Shown here in pieces: positions 47,257 to 55,627 of a stretch of DNA of 55,627 nt. A model generated the notes under the pieces. The model saw nothing but the letters and a program-made list of their open reading frames with translations, did no database searches and was not told where the DNA came from. The position numbers and the translations under genes are program-made. This stretch comes from an uncultured Caryophanales bacterium (lineage in GTDB: Bacteria; Bacillota_I; Bacilli_A; RFN20; CAG-449). The stretch spans positions 1-55,627 of the forward strand of contig CAMEOO010000004.1 in the NCBI GenBank assembly GCA_945929875.1. Direction: 5' to 3'. Numbering within the stretch: position 1 is the stretch's first letter; every line of letters starts with the position of its first letter.

Positions 47257-49161
47257 ATGATGCAAATGAAAGATAGAAAAAAAATAATTTCTAATATTAT
47301 TTCGATGATAAATATTCTAGTGTATTGTACATTAGTTTGTTTATTCGTTGCTTTTATTGCGCCAATAATTCCAGAAAATAAAAATATTTTAATTGCAGGT
47401 TGGATTAATATCGCATTAGTGATTTTTGTTAATCTATATTCTTTATATTCAAAATATAAATCATTTAAAGAGTTAAGAAATATTAAAGATAAAATTCCAG
47501 AAATGGATTTAAATAAAGAAAACCTATTATCTCAAATTTCTATTCAAGGTAAATTTAGTATTGTTTTTATTAGCTTATCTTTATTTTTAGAACTTCTTTT
47601 ACCTTTTTCGGTAGGATACATTTCTAAAAGTTATTTCTCTTGCTTTTGCGTTGCGCTAATCTATAAGCTTTTTATTGTCAAATTCAATAAAGATCCTAAG
47701 GTTTCTTTGAAAAAAATAAAAAAGATTAACAAGATACTAAAAGAAGTAAAAGATGAACTTAATGTTAAATATAAAATTAATATTATTCCTTTAGAAGGAG
47801 TAGAAGCAAGCCTAGGGGTTGAAAATCTTCATAATAACCTTTATTTAGGAGTAGAGCTTGTTTATATTCTATCTGATGAAGAAATTAAGGCGTTCTTCTA
47901 TGCTTTACTTTCGAGTATGACTGATAATAATTATAAGATTACTAGGAAAGTGAATAATTATTTATTTTTCATCGATGAATTATCAAACCGAAGCTTTTTT
48001 CAAATTGAAGCGGGATTTACTATTAGTCTCTATCAAAAGTCTGTTACTTTATTAAACATTATCAGCAGTCAAAATGTTACCTCCATATTAGATGGGATTA
48101 AAAATAGTTCTTATGTAAAAGATTATGTCAATGCGAAATATAAAAAATCGCTATATAAAATAGCTAAGTTTTATTTATCAGTAAATGATTTTATTAAAAT
48201 CGACCTTGATAATTATTATTTGTCTTTAGTTAAAGAAACTATTAATAAAATTTCAAGTAATAAATGGATTCATGATCTAGTAAGGAAAGAAATTAGGGCA
48301 AATAACAATCCGGAGTTAACTTTTAGTGAAGTAGAAGAAAAACTTGACTATAAAGTTTCTCAAATAGAAATAAAAGTAAATGAAGGAATAAAAAATGATG
48401 GAAAGAAAATGGTAGATGCTTTTTCTTTCTCTTTAAAGAAAGAAACAAAAGAATTTATTAGTAATAATTATTTATTATTTAAGCAAGCGATAGATTTTCA
48501 AAATTATTATGAAAATTTAAAGGAAAAGACTTTTGAAAAGAAAGTAGAGTATGCTTTTTCAAATTATGTCTTAGGTGAGTATCAAAAAGCTAAAGAGATT
48601 TGCTTAGAGTTAATAAATGAAAAAAACAATTGTGAAATAGCTTATTATCTTCTTGGTAATATTTACTTAAAGGTTAATTCCTATGAATGTGAATGTAATT
48701 TACTTTATCCATATTACAAATTAGATTTCTTTATTAATTCAAGGCATCTATTAGAAAAGTTCTATTTAAATAATGGTGATAAGGAAAAACTATTAGAACA
48801 AGAAAGTGATTTTTCAAAAGCTAAGCAACTTGATTATTTAAATAAGAAAGATTCTAAATTATTATTTTCTAGCGATGAAGCAATAAAAATCAATGTGCAT
48901 GATAAAGTAAATTCTTCTTTAATAGAAGGGCTAAAAGCAAATTCAAATGTTTCAACATTAATCATGTTTGATAAATATTACGATAGCCATTATAAAATGT
49001 TTGTTCTTCTTCTTTTAAAAAAAGATGACGATCGAATGATAAAAGAGATCGAAGATTACTTTTATCTTCAGCAAGATATCGATTTAAATATCATTCAGCT
49101 AGAAGAAAAAGATAAAGAAATAATTCACAAATTTAATGATTTTATTATTTTTAAAAGATAA
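47257..49161 (+). CDS. Membrane protein resembling M48 peptidases but lacking HExxH, with TPR-like C-terminus
   Basis: N-terminal TMs; KYKINIIPLEGVEASLGVENLHNNLYLGVELVYILSDEEIKAFFYALLSSMTDNN; YVLGEYQKAKEICLELINEKNNCEIAYYLLGNIYLK. Confidence 0.6.
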   Translation: MMQMKDRKKIISNIISMINILVYCTLVCLFVAFIAPIIPENKNILIAGWINIALVIFVNLYSLYSKYKSFKELRNIKDKIPEMDLNKENLLSQISIQGKFSIVFISLSLFLELLLPFSVGYISKSYFSCFCVALIYKLFIVKFNKDPKVSLKKIKKINKILKEVKDELNVKYKINIIPLEGVEASLGVENLHNNLYLGVELVYILSDEEIKAFFYALLSSMTDNNYKITRKVNNYLFFIDELSNRSFFQIEAGFTISLYQKSVTLLNIISSQNVTSILDGIKNSSYVKDYVNAKYKKSLYKIAKFYLSVNDFIKIDLDNYYLSLVKETINKISSNKWIHDLVRKEIRANNNPELTFSEVEEKLDYKVSQIEIKVNEGIKNDGKKMVDAFSFSLKKETKEFISNNYLLFKQAIDFQNYYENLKEKTFEKKVEYAFSNYVLGEYQKAKEICLELINEKNNCEIAYYLLGNIYLKVNSYECECNLLYPYYKLDFFINSRHLLEKFYLNNGDKEKLLEQESDFSKAKQLDYLNKKDSKLLFSSDEAIKINVHDKVNSSLIEGLKANSNVSTLIMFDKYYDSHYKMFVLLLLKKDDDRMIKEIEDYFYLQQDIDLNIIQLEEKDKEIIHKFNDFIIFKR

Positions 49162-49244
49162 AATAAAAATGAGCTGTAATTGATAATTTAATTTTTATTT
49201 GTAAAAAGATATAATTATATAAAGTAAAAATAGGAGGAATATTT

Positions 49245-50630
49245 ATGATAGAATTCAAAACAGTAAGAGAATTGTATGAATCATATAATTATGGAGATCA
49301 TCTAGTTTTAGATTCCATTAATGAAATTGAATTAGAAGGATGGATCAGAACCAATAGAGATAATGGTTCAGTTGGATTTATTGAATTAAATGATGGGACT
49401 TATTTTAAAAACTTACAATTAGTTTATGATAAGAGCCTTGAAAATTATAATGAAATTTCTCACTATTTGACTGGAAGTGCAATTGATGTTAAAGGGAAAT
49501 TTGTCCTAACTGAAAATGGAAAGCAACCTTTTGAAGTTCACGTAACTTCTATTACTCTTGAAGGAGGAGTAGATCCTTCTTATCCTCTTCAAAAAAAGAG
49601 ACATTCTTTTGAATATTTAAGAGATATAGCTTATTTAAGGCCAAGAACCAATACATTTAACGCGGTATTTAGATTAAGAAGCGTTCTTTCTATGGCTATT
49701 CACGAATTCTTTCAAGATCAAGGCTTTGTCTATGTCCATACCCCAATTTTAACTGGAATATCGTGTGAAGGGGATAATATGTTCCATTGCACGACAAATG
49801 ATAAAGATCCAAATAGCTATTTTGGGAAACCAACTTTACTATCAGGATCAGGACAAATCCACGTTGAAGCTTTTGCAATGGCTTTTAGAGATGTCTATAC
49901 TTTTGGCCCTACTTTTAGAAGCGAAAAATCAAATACAAAAACTCATGCGTCAGAATTTTGGATGATTGAACCAGAAATTGCTTTCGCGGATTTAGAAGAT
50001 GATATGCAACTTATTGAAGATTGCTTAATCTATTGCATAAAATATTGTTTTGAAAACGCTCCAGAAGAAATGGAATTCTTCGATAAGTTCATCGATAATA
50101 CTTTGAAGCAAAGATTGAACCATGTTATTAATACACCATTTAGAAGAATGGAATATACAGAAGCGATAGAAATACTTCAAAAGGCAGTTAAAGATGGTCA
50201 CCAATTTGAAAATAAGAATATCTATTGGGGATTAGATTTACAAAGTGAACACGAAAGATACATTACCGAAGAAGTAGTTAAAGGCCCTGTCTTTTTAATT
50301 AATTATCCTAAAGAGATTAAATCTTTCTATATGAGAGACAACGACGATGGGAAAACCGTTGCGGCTTGCGATTTACTGGTTCCAGGAATTGGTGAACTAG
50401 TTGGAGGATCTCAAAGAGAAGAACGTTACGATGTTCTTGAAAAGAAAATGAAAGATGCAAATATGAATGTGGAAGCATATCAATGGTATCTTGACTTAAG
50501 AAGATATGGTGGTTGTAAGCACGCCGGATTTGGAATTGGCTTTGAAAGATTACTAATGTATCTAAGTGGAATGGAAAACATCAGAGACGTAGAAGCATTC
50601 CCAAGAACATATGGTAAAATCGATTACTAG
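49245..50630 (+). CDS. asnS: Asparaginyl-tRNA synthetase
   Basis: Class II motifs FRSEKSNTKTHASEFWMIEPE, GGCKHAGFGIGFERLLMYLSGMENIRDVEAFPR. Confidence 0.95.
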   Translation: MIEFKTVRELYESYNYGDHLVLDSINEIELEGWIRTNRDNGSVGFIELNDGTYFKNLQLVYDKSLENYNEISHYLTGSAIDVKGKFVLTENGKQPFEVHVTSITLEGGVDPSYPLQKKRHSFEYLRDIAYLRPRTNTFNAVFRLRSVLSMAIHEFFQDQGFVYVHTPILTGISCEGDNMFHCTTNDKDPNSYFGKPTLLSGSGQIHVEAFAMAFRDVYTFGPTFRSEKSNTKTHASEFWMIEPEIAFADLEDDMQLIEDCLIYCIKYCFENAPEEMEFFDKFIDNTLKQRLNHVINTPFRRMEYTEAIEILQKAVKDGHQFENKNIYWGLDLQSEHERYITEEVVKGPVFLINYPKEIKSFYMRDNDDGKTVAACDLLVPGIGELVGGSQREERYDVLEKKMKDANMNVEAYQWYLDLRRYGGCKHAGFGIGFERLLMYLSGMENIRDVEAFPRTYGKIDY

Positions 50631-50638
50631 AGGGAAAT

Positions 50639-51718
50639 ATGGCTACAGAATTACAAGAATTTACTCAAGAAGAAGCATTAAAGAAAAAAATTAGGCAAAA
50701 GAAAAGAATTAGAGGTTGCTTAATTGTTTTAAATGCGCTTCTACTTTGCTATTTTTCTTATCTAGTGGTTGATACGATTGTTCAAAAAGTTGTTGAAAAG
50801 AAACAAGAAATCAATAATGAGATTATTCAATTAAATGGAAAATCTAGTTCTAAGAGTAAAGAGATTTACGAGAAATATATTTATAAAACTGTAGATGTTA
50901 ACGATTTTGCTACTTATGGTAAGTATCTTCTAACATCTAGTTCTAGAGTAAGTTATGATGATCTTCATTTTGAAAATGAGATTAAACTAATTAATCTTTT
51001 AGAAGATAATTTTACTGCTGAATCAAAATTTTATTTTAACTTAGGTTCAAAACTTGATGAACAGTTAGACTTATGTTCTTTAGATGTTGGCGATTATATG
51101 ATTTGCACGAGCATTACTCAAACAAAAGGGATAGCTTATCATTATACTGGTGATGACCTTTTAGAAATTACTTTATATAGTTTCCCTGATGAATTAAACC
51201 ATCGAAAAAAGATTACTATTAGAGGTAAAGAATCTTCTCCAGCACTTGTTATTTCTATTGAAGCAATTAATCTACTTCCTAAGGATAATTACGATTTTGT
51301 CGTTATTGGAAATGAAAGTGAACTACCAATCTTTAAAAATACAAACTACCAAGTTAAATATGTAACTACCTTAAAAGAAGCTTATTTAACTAATGCAAGC
51401 TATGCAATCAATCTACTTGATGAAGAAGATACTATAATTAGTTCTAATTATGTGAGTTTAGATACAAAGAAACCAGATAAAATAATCGGGTCAGCCTATG
51501 ATTCATTAGATAGTGAAAATTCTATTAGAGAATTAGGTGGATATGTATTTAATGCCGGTTATGGGGTAAAAAAAGAAGTAGGTGAAGATATTTCTAAAGC
51601 ATCACTTGAAATTAAATCGACAGGAAAAGAAGTAAGAAAAGGGAAATATACTCTTTCAGTAGGTAAAAAAATTACTTTAAAAGATATAGAAAGTTTATTA
51701 GGAGTGAAAAATGAGTAA
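50639..51718 (+). CDS. Single-pass membrane-anchored extracytoplasmic protein, unknown function
   Basis: N-terminal positively charged segment plus one TM (CLIVLNALLLCYFSYLVVDTIV), long soluble domain. Confidence 0.7.
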   Translation: MATELQEFTQEEALKKKIRQKKRIRGCLIVLNALLLCYFSYLVVDTIVQKVVEKKQEINNEIIQLNGKSSSKSKEIYEKYIYKTVDVNDFATYGKYLLTSSSRVSYDDLHFENEIKLINLLEDNFTAESKFYFNLGSKLDEQLDLCSLDVGDYMICTSITQTKGIAYHYTGDDLLEITLYSFPDELNHRKKITIRGKESSPALVISIEAINLLPKDNYDFVVIGNESELPIFKNTNYQVKYVTTLKEAYLTNASYAINLLDEEDTIISSNYVSLDTKKPDKIIGSAYDSLDSENSIRELGGYVFNAGYGVKKEVGEDISKASLEIKSTGKEVRKGKYTLSVGKKITLKDIESLLGVKNE

Positions 51719-52697
51719 AATACTAATTGTTGGTGGAGCGGGTTATATCGGCTCAATTAATGTAAGATTATTTTTAGATAAAGGCTACGATGTCGTCGTA
51801 GTTGATAATTTAAATACAGGGCATATTTCAAGTGTTGATCAAAGAGCAAAGTTCTATAAGCTCGATATTAGAAATAAAGAAGAATTAACTAAGATTTTAA
51901 TTGAAGAAAAAATCGATGCTGTAGTTCATTTTGCTGCCCTCTCTCTAGTGGGAGTAAGCATGAAAGATCCATTATCGTATTTTGATAACAATGTCTATGG
52001 AATGATTTGCTTACTTCAAGCGATGCAAGAAGCAAAAGTGAATAAAATCGTCTTCTCTTCTAGCGCAGCCACCTATGGGGAGCAAGATCAAATGCCTTTG
52101 AATGAGGAAAGTACTACTCATCCTACTTCAGTGTATGGGGAAACAAAATTAATGATGGAAACCATCATGAAGTGGTGCGATGAATGCATTGGGATAAAAT
52201 ATGTGTCATTAAGATACTTTAATGCGGCAGGAGCAAGTAGTGATGGAACTTTAGGCGAAGATCATAATCCAGAAACCCATTTAATTCCTTTAATTCTCCA
52301 AGTACCTTTAGGTAAAAGAGATCACATCAACGTATTTGGAAATGATTATCCAACTAGAGATGGAACTTGCATCAGAGATTATATTCACGTTGAAGATTTA
52401 GCTTCTGCACACGTAAAGGCAATTGAATATCTATTAGAAGGGAATCCTTCAAATATCTTTAATTTAGGTAGTGGAGATGGACAAAGCGTCAATGAAATGA
52501 TTTCCACAAGTGAAAAAGTAGTAGGAAAAGAAATCAAAAAAGAATACGTAGAAAGAAGACCAGGAGATCCTGCAATATTAATTGCTTCAAATAAAAAAGC
52601 AAAAGAAGTGCTTCATTGGGAAAATAAAAAGAATCTCGAGGACATCATTTCTTCAGCATATAACTTTCATAAGAAAAATCCTAACGGACTAAAATAA
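51711..52697 (+). CDS. galE: UDP-glucose 4-epimerase
   Basis: ILIVGGAGYIGS, HFAALSLVGVSMKDP, SSSAATYGE, SVYGETKLMME. Confidence 0.95.
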   Translation: MSKILIVGGAGYIGSINVRLFLDKGYDVVVVDNLNTGHISSVDQRAKFYKLDIRNKEELTKILIEEKIDAVVHFAALSLVGVSMKDPLSYFDNNVYGMICLLQAMQEAKVNKIVFSSSAATYGEQDQMPLNEESTTHPTSVYGETKLMMETIMKWCDECIGIKYVSLRYFNAAGASSDGTLGEDHNPETHLIPLILQVPLGKRDHINVFGNDYPTRDGTCIRDYIHVEDLASAHVKAIEYLLEGNPSNIFNLGSGDGQSVNEMISTSEKVVGKEIKKEYVERRPGDPAILIASNKKAKEVLHWENKKNLEDIISSAYNFHKKNPNGLK

Positions 52698-52703
52698 ATT
52701 ATC

Positions 52704-52727
52704 AAGCACATGAAAAATGTGCTTTTT
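52704..52727 (+). terminator. Rho-independent terminator after galE
   Basis: AAGCACAT-gaaaa-ATGTGCTTTTT. Confidence 0.8.
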
Positions 52728-52732
52728 AAATA

Positions 52733-52757
52733 AAAAAAACTTAAGGATAACCTTAAG
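52733..52757 (-). terminator. Rho-independent terminator of the orphan transcript
   Basis: Minus strand CTTAAGGTTATCCTTAAGTTTTTTTT. Confidence 0.7.
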
Positions 52758-52915
52758 CCTTATAATACTACATAGATGTTCTAATTGGTTTTTATTCCAA
52801 TTAGTACAATTTTTCCTCCTTACTCAAGTATTATTACTTTAAAGTGGATAGAAATAAATATAAAGATTTGATAGATATTGATATAAATATGACAAGATAT
52901 CTCCTTCTTTATATT
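52733..52915 (-). ncRNA. Orphan small transcript (candidate ncRNA or short-ORF mRNA)
   Basis: Minus-strand promoter TTGCAT-N17-TATAAT (52950-52922), SDs at 52906-52901 and 52821-52815, hairpin CTAATTGG/CCAATTAG, outer pairing ATAATACT/AGTATTAT, terminator CTTAAGG-ttat-CCTTAAG-T8. Confidence 0.5.
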
Positions 52916-52921
52916 GCTAGT

Positions 52922-52950
52922 ATTATATGATAGAAAAAAATAAAATGCAA
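52922..52950 (-). promoter_or_regulatory. Consensus-like promoter driving the orphan transcript
   Basis: TTGCAT (52950-52945), 17-nt spacer, TATAAT (52927-52922). Confidence 0.65.
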
Positions 52951-52961
52951 CAACAATTTTT

Positions 52962-53654
52962 TTAAGTTTCTTCTTTAATGACTTTTGTTAATTCTTCATC
53001 AGGCTTTTTAATGTGAACCCCACGAGCTTGAAGTTTGGCTTCTTTTAAAGCATTTAAATCTTTCTTATAATATTCATTTGACACCTTTATTGTGCGAATG
53101 TTTCTTATAAGTAAAACGATAGAACATAAGATAAAATGGATAATCCCATAAATCATTCCAAGATCAAAAATATAAGTTAACCAAGCATCGACTTTATCAA
53201 AGTGGAAGAGAGGAACTTTACTAACTTGAGGCCATCTAGCAAGCACTGGAATAAAACCTAATAATAGTTCTCCTGTATTTTCCCAATCTAGCGCAAAAGA
53301 AAGATCTTTATTATATTTACCAATAAAGCTCAAATCAAATCCGACAACGCACATATAAATAAAAATTGTTAACATGGATAGCAAGATAAAGAAAACTGGA
53401 ATTCTCGCAGAAAAATAAAACTTTCTTCGATTCTTTTCCCATGAAACTTTTCTAAAATGCTTCTTATTTAATATCACTTCAGCATCTAGTAAATCATACA
53501 TGGAATTATCAACAAAATCGGCTTTTTTACTTAAAATGTGTTTTATTAATTTAACTAGATATCCAATTAATACTAAAAGGATGATTAGCACTAAACATAG
53601 AGCAATTAAAACTCTTTTATCAGATTCGGATAATTTTAATAGAAGATTTATCAT
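52962..53654 (-). CDS. Multi-TM membrane protein, unknown
   Basis: Long ORF with about four hydrophobic segments; overlaps upstream ORF by 4 nt. Confidence 0.7.
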   Translation of the reverse strand: MINLLLKLSESDKRVLIALCLVLIILLVLIGYLVKLIKHILSKKADFVDNSMYDLLDAEVILNKKHFRKVSWEKNRRKFYFSARIPVFFILLSMLTIFIYMCVVGFDLSFIGKYNKDLSFALDWENTGELLLGFIPVLARWPQVSKVPLFHFDKVDAWLTYIFDLGMIYGIIHFILCSIVLLIRNIRTIKVSNEYYKKDLNALKEAKLQARGVHIKKPDEELTKVIKEET

Positions 53655-54082
53655 AATTCATCCTCCTCTTCTTTTGCTTCTTCTTTGTTTTCAATAAGAG
53701 AACTTTCGTTAGGTAAAGAATTTTCACTTGGATTATTGGAACTTGGAATTTGAACGGATTTTAAAACCCCATTTTGATCGGTTTGAATAATAATTGGTTG
53801 AACTAGAGTTGTAGTTGTTTTTTCAATGACTGGAGAAGGTTGAATAGCTTTTTTGACTTCATCTTCTTCATCTTGCTGTTTGATGTGAAGTTTAGCAAGC
53901 TTATCGATTTTCATTTCATCTTTCATGTCTTCGCCAGAAAAGAACATAAATATTCTTTTAAAGAACATGAAAAGGAATACGGCTAAAGAATAAACCGTAT
54001 ATACTAGGACGATGATTAATAAAATTGGAGACAAGATTAGATATAAAATCCCTTGCCCACATGTTTTTAAAAAATCAAACAT
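53651..54082 (-). CDS. Membrane-anchored protein with long charged/disordered cytoplasmic-like tail, unknown
   Basis: N-terminal hydrophobic region followed by Glu/Ser/Pro-rich tail. Confidence 0.65.
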   Translation of the reverse strand: MFDFLKTCGQGILYLILSPILLIIVLVYTVYSLAVFLFMFFKRIFMFFSGEDMKDEMKIDKLAKLHIKQQDEEDEVKKAIQPSPVIEKTTTTLVQPIIIQTDQNGVLKSVQIPSSNNPSENSLPNESSLIENKEEAKEEEDEL

Positions 54083-54114
54083 AAAGCTTTACCTCTTTAA
54101 ATATTTTACCTATT

Positions 54115-55050
54115 TTAATTTAATTTATCAAATATAGATGAGGTAATTCTACTTTTCTTGACGATTTTTTGATAAAACACGATATAAGATGAAGTTATTA
54201 ACTGACTAATTAATGGAATTAAGAATAAGTATGGCTGATATGTTCTTTCTACGTAAGATAAAAGAATGATCATTACGATGATGGAAATAAAATATAAAGG
54301 TAATTGAATAAAAAGAATATCTTTTTTTCGATAATAAGAGAAATTATAGTATCCTAAAACTACTCCCATATAGAAAGATATACCGATTAATAAATAGCCG
54401 ATTTTATTATTAAAAAACATGAAGAAAATCGTCAATATAATCAAACTTGTTTCGATTGATAAATTTAGGATGAACTTATTTTTATTTTCATTAAACTCAT
54501 AATCGAATTTCTTTAGCTCTGAAGTAATTATTAAGTAAGATAAGGAAGCTTGAATTAAAGATAGCATAAACAAGAATAAAAAGTAAGTTTTTGAAAAGGT
54601 AGATTCACTAATTTTAATTAGTGAAGCCATCGTATTAACTAAATTGATATTGTAGATAAAATTGATTAAGTAAGTAGAACCAATTTGCATAATTAATAGC
54701 ATTAACGCGTCAATTAATATAATGTAGTAGCCTTGAATATATATTCTTATTAATTTTCCAAATATTAACCCTGAGATTAAAGAAGGGATAATGATAAAAA
54801 GAGCTAATTGGAAATCGATTATGCTGATTAAAAAAGTTGATGCTATATAGATTAATGAATATTTATAATTTACATTGACCGCAACTAGAGAAGCGCATAA
54901 AGGTAAGACTAGGCTCAATAATAAGCCGATATCTCCAATAAAGTAACTAAGAATCACTAAAACTATTGATATCGCACTTAATATAGAAACAAACGTTAGA
55001 GCATTTACTTTTTCATAACGATATTTATTTTGGTTTTTCAAAATTATCAC
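54115..55050 (-). CDS. DUF2232/YybS-like membrane protein
   Basis: About eight TM segments; YEKVNALTFVSILSAISIVLVILSYFIGDIGLLLSLVLPLCASLVAV N-terminal pattern. Confidence 0.6.
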   Translation of the reverse strand: MIILKNQNKYRYEKVNALTFVSILSAISIVLVILSYFIGDIGLLLSLVLPLCASLVAVNVNYKYSLIYIASTFLISIIDFQLALFIIIPSLISGLIFGKLIRIYIQGYYIILIDALMLLIMQIGSTYLINFIYNINLVNTMASLIKISESTFSKTYFLFLFMLSLIQASLSYLIITSELKKFDYEFNENKNKFILNLSIETSLIILTIFFMFFNNKIGYLLIGISFYMGVVLGYYNFSYYRKKDILFIQLPLYFISIIVMIILLSYVERTYQPYLFLIPLISQLITSSYIVFYQKIVKKSRITSSIFDKLN

Positions 55051-55123
55051 CTAATTAATTGTAGCATAATTATTGGGATTTTTATCTTGCGATTGCTAAT
55101 TATTTAGTAGAAGGAGAAAATCT

Positions 55124-55543
55124 ATGTTAAAAAATATAATAGTTCTTATACTTATTTGCATTAAAATACTTAGTTTGTATAATAACTCTTTCCCAAAGGA
55201 AGAATATGATTATCTAAGTCATAAGATTGCTTTTTCAAACTTACTATTAATGGATAAAGATGAATATCAGGTTCTTTTTTATCTAGAAAGTTGCCCCAAT
55301 TGCTCTTTGACTTTGGAAATAATAAATAAAAGAAAACTTTACCAGTATACAAATATATACTACATAGATATTTTAGAGGTTGATGAAAGAAATAAGATTA
55401 CAACTATAAATAATGTTGGAATAAGTAATTATGAAGAAGTTCAAGTAAATGTAGTTCCTTTACTATTTGATATAAGAAAAAAAATCATAGCTCAGATAAT
55501 TGGAAAAGACCAAATAATCGATTATTTAGAGTTAATGACCTAA
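55124..55543 (+). CDS. Membrane-anchored thioredoxin-fold-like protein with CPNC motif
   Basis: N-terminal TM; FYLESCPNCSLTLEII and later VNVVPLLF (cis-Pro-like). Confidence 0.55.
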   Translation: MLKNIIVLILICIKILSLYNNSFPKEEYDYLSHKIAFSNLLLMDKDEYQVLFYLESCPNCSLTLEIINKRKLYQYTNIYYIDILEVDERNKITTINNVGISNYEEVQVNVVPLLFDIRKKIIAQIIGKDQIIDYLELMT

Positions 55544-55627
55544 AAAGAAAGAAGTGATAATCATTAATGTAACATTGAATTAATTTTTTGTAGGTCGAGT
55601 AAGTAATACTTAAGCTACTTTATAAAT

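Overview
AT-rich, gene-dense chromosomal segment from a low-GC Firmicutes/Bacilli- or Mollicutes-like bacterium. This is judged from synteny and protein motifs; every CDS I could check ends cleanly under the standard code. The first half is a reduced version of the canonical Firmicutes housekeeping region: asp23-fakA-recG-plsX-rnc-ftsY-(small TM protein)-ylxM-ffh-[trmD-rimM-khpA-rpsP on the minus strand]-rplS-pcp-lepB-rdgB-surE-rbgA-rnhB-dprA-topA-trmFO-xerC-rpsB-tsf-pyrH-frr. The second half carries isoprenoid genes (ispH, uppS, dxs), uvrA, a PPi-type phosphofructokinase, dut, deaminase, S66 peptidase, rex, transporters, an M29 aminopeptidase, asnS, galE and several orphan membrane or secreted proteins. 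I saw no tRNA, rRNA, CRISPR array, prophage or transposase. Main points for follow-up: (1) a small orphan transcription unit on the minus strand at about 52733-52950, with promoter, two Shine-Dalgarno sequences, nested hairpins and a terminator but no annotated gene; (2) precise inversion of the rpsP-khpA-rimM-trmD block between ffh and rplS, with an ORF remnant at one breakpoint; (3) a membrane protein resembling M48 peptidases but lacking the HExxH motif, with a TPR-like C-terminus; (4) two lipoproteins with related Ser-rich stalks, one carrying an M6 metalloprotease; (5) structured leaders for rpsB and rplS; (6) an MFS/GPH transporter with a roughly 145-aa extracytoplasmic insertion; (7) an orphan pilin-like protein without a prepilin cleavage motif. 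All homology calls come from motif recognition by eye; no searches or folding programs were run.
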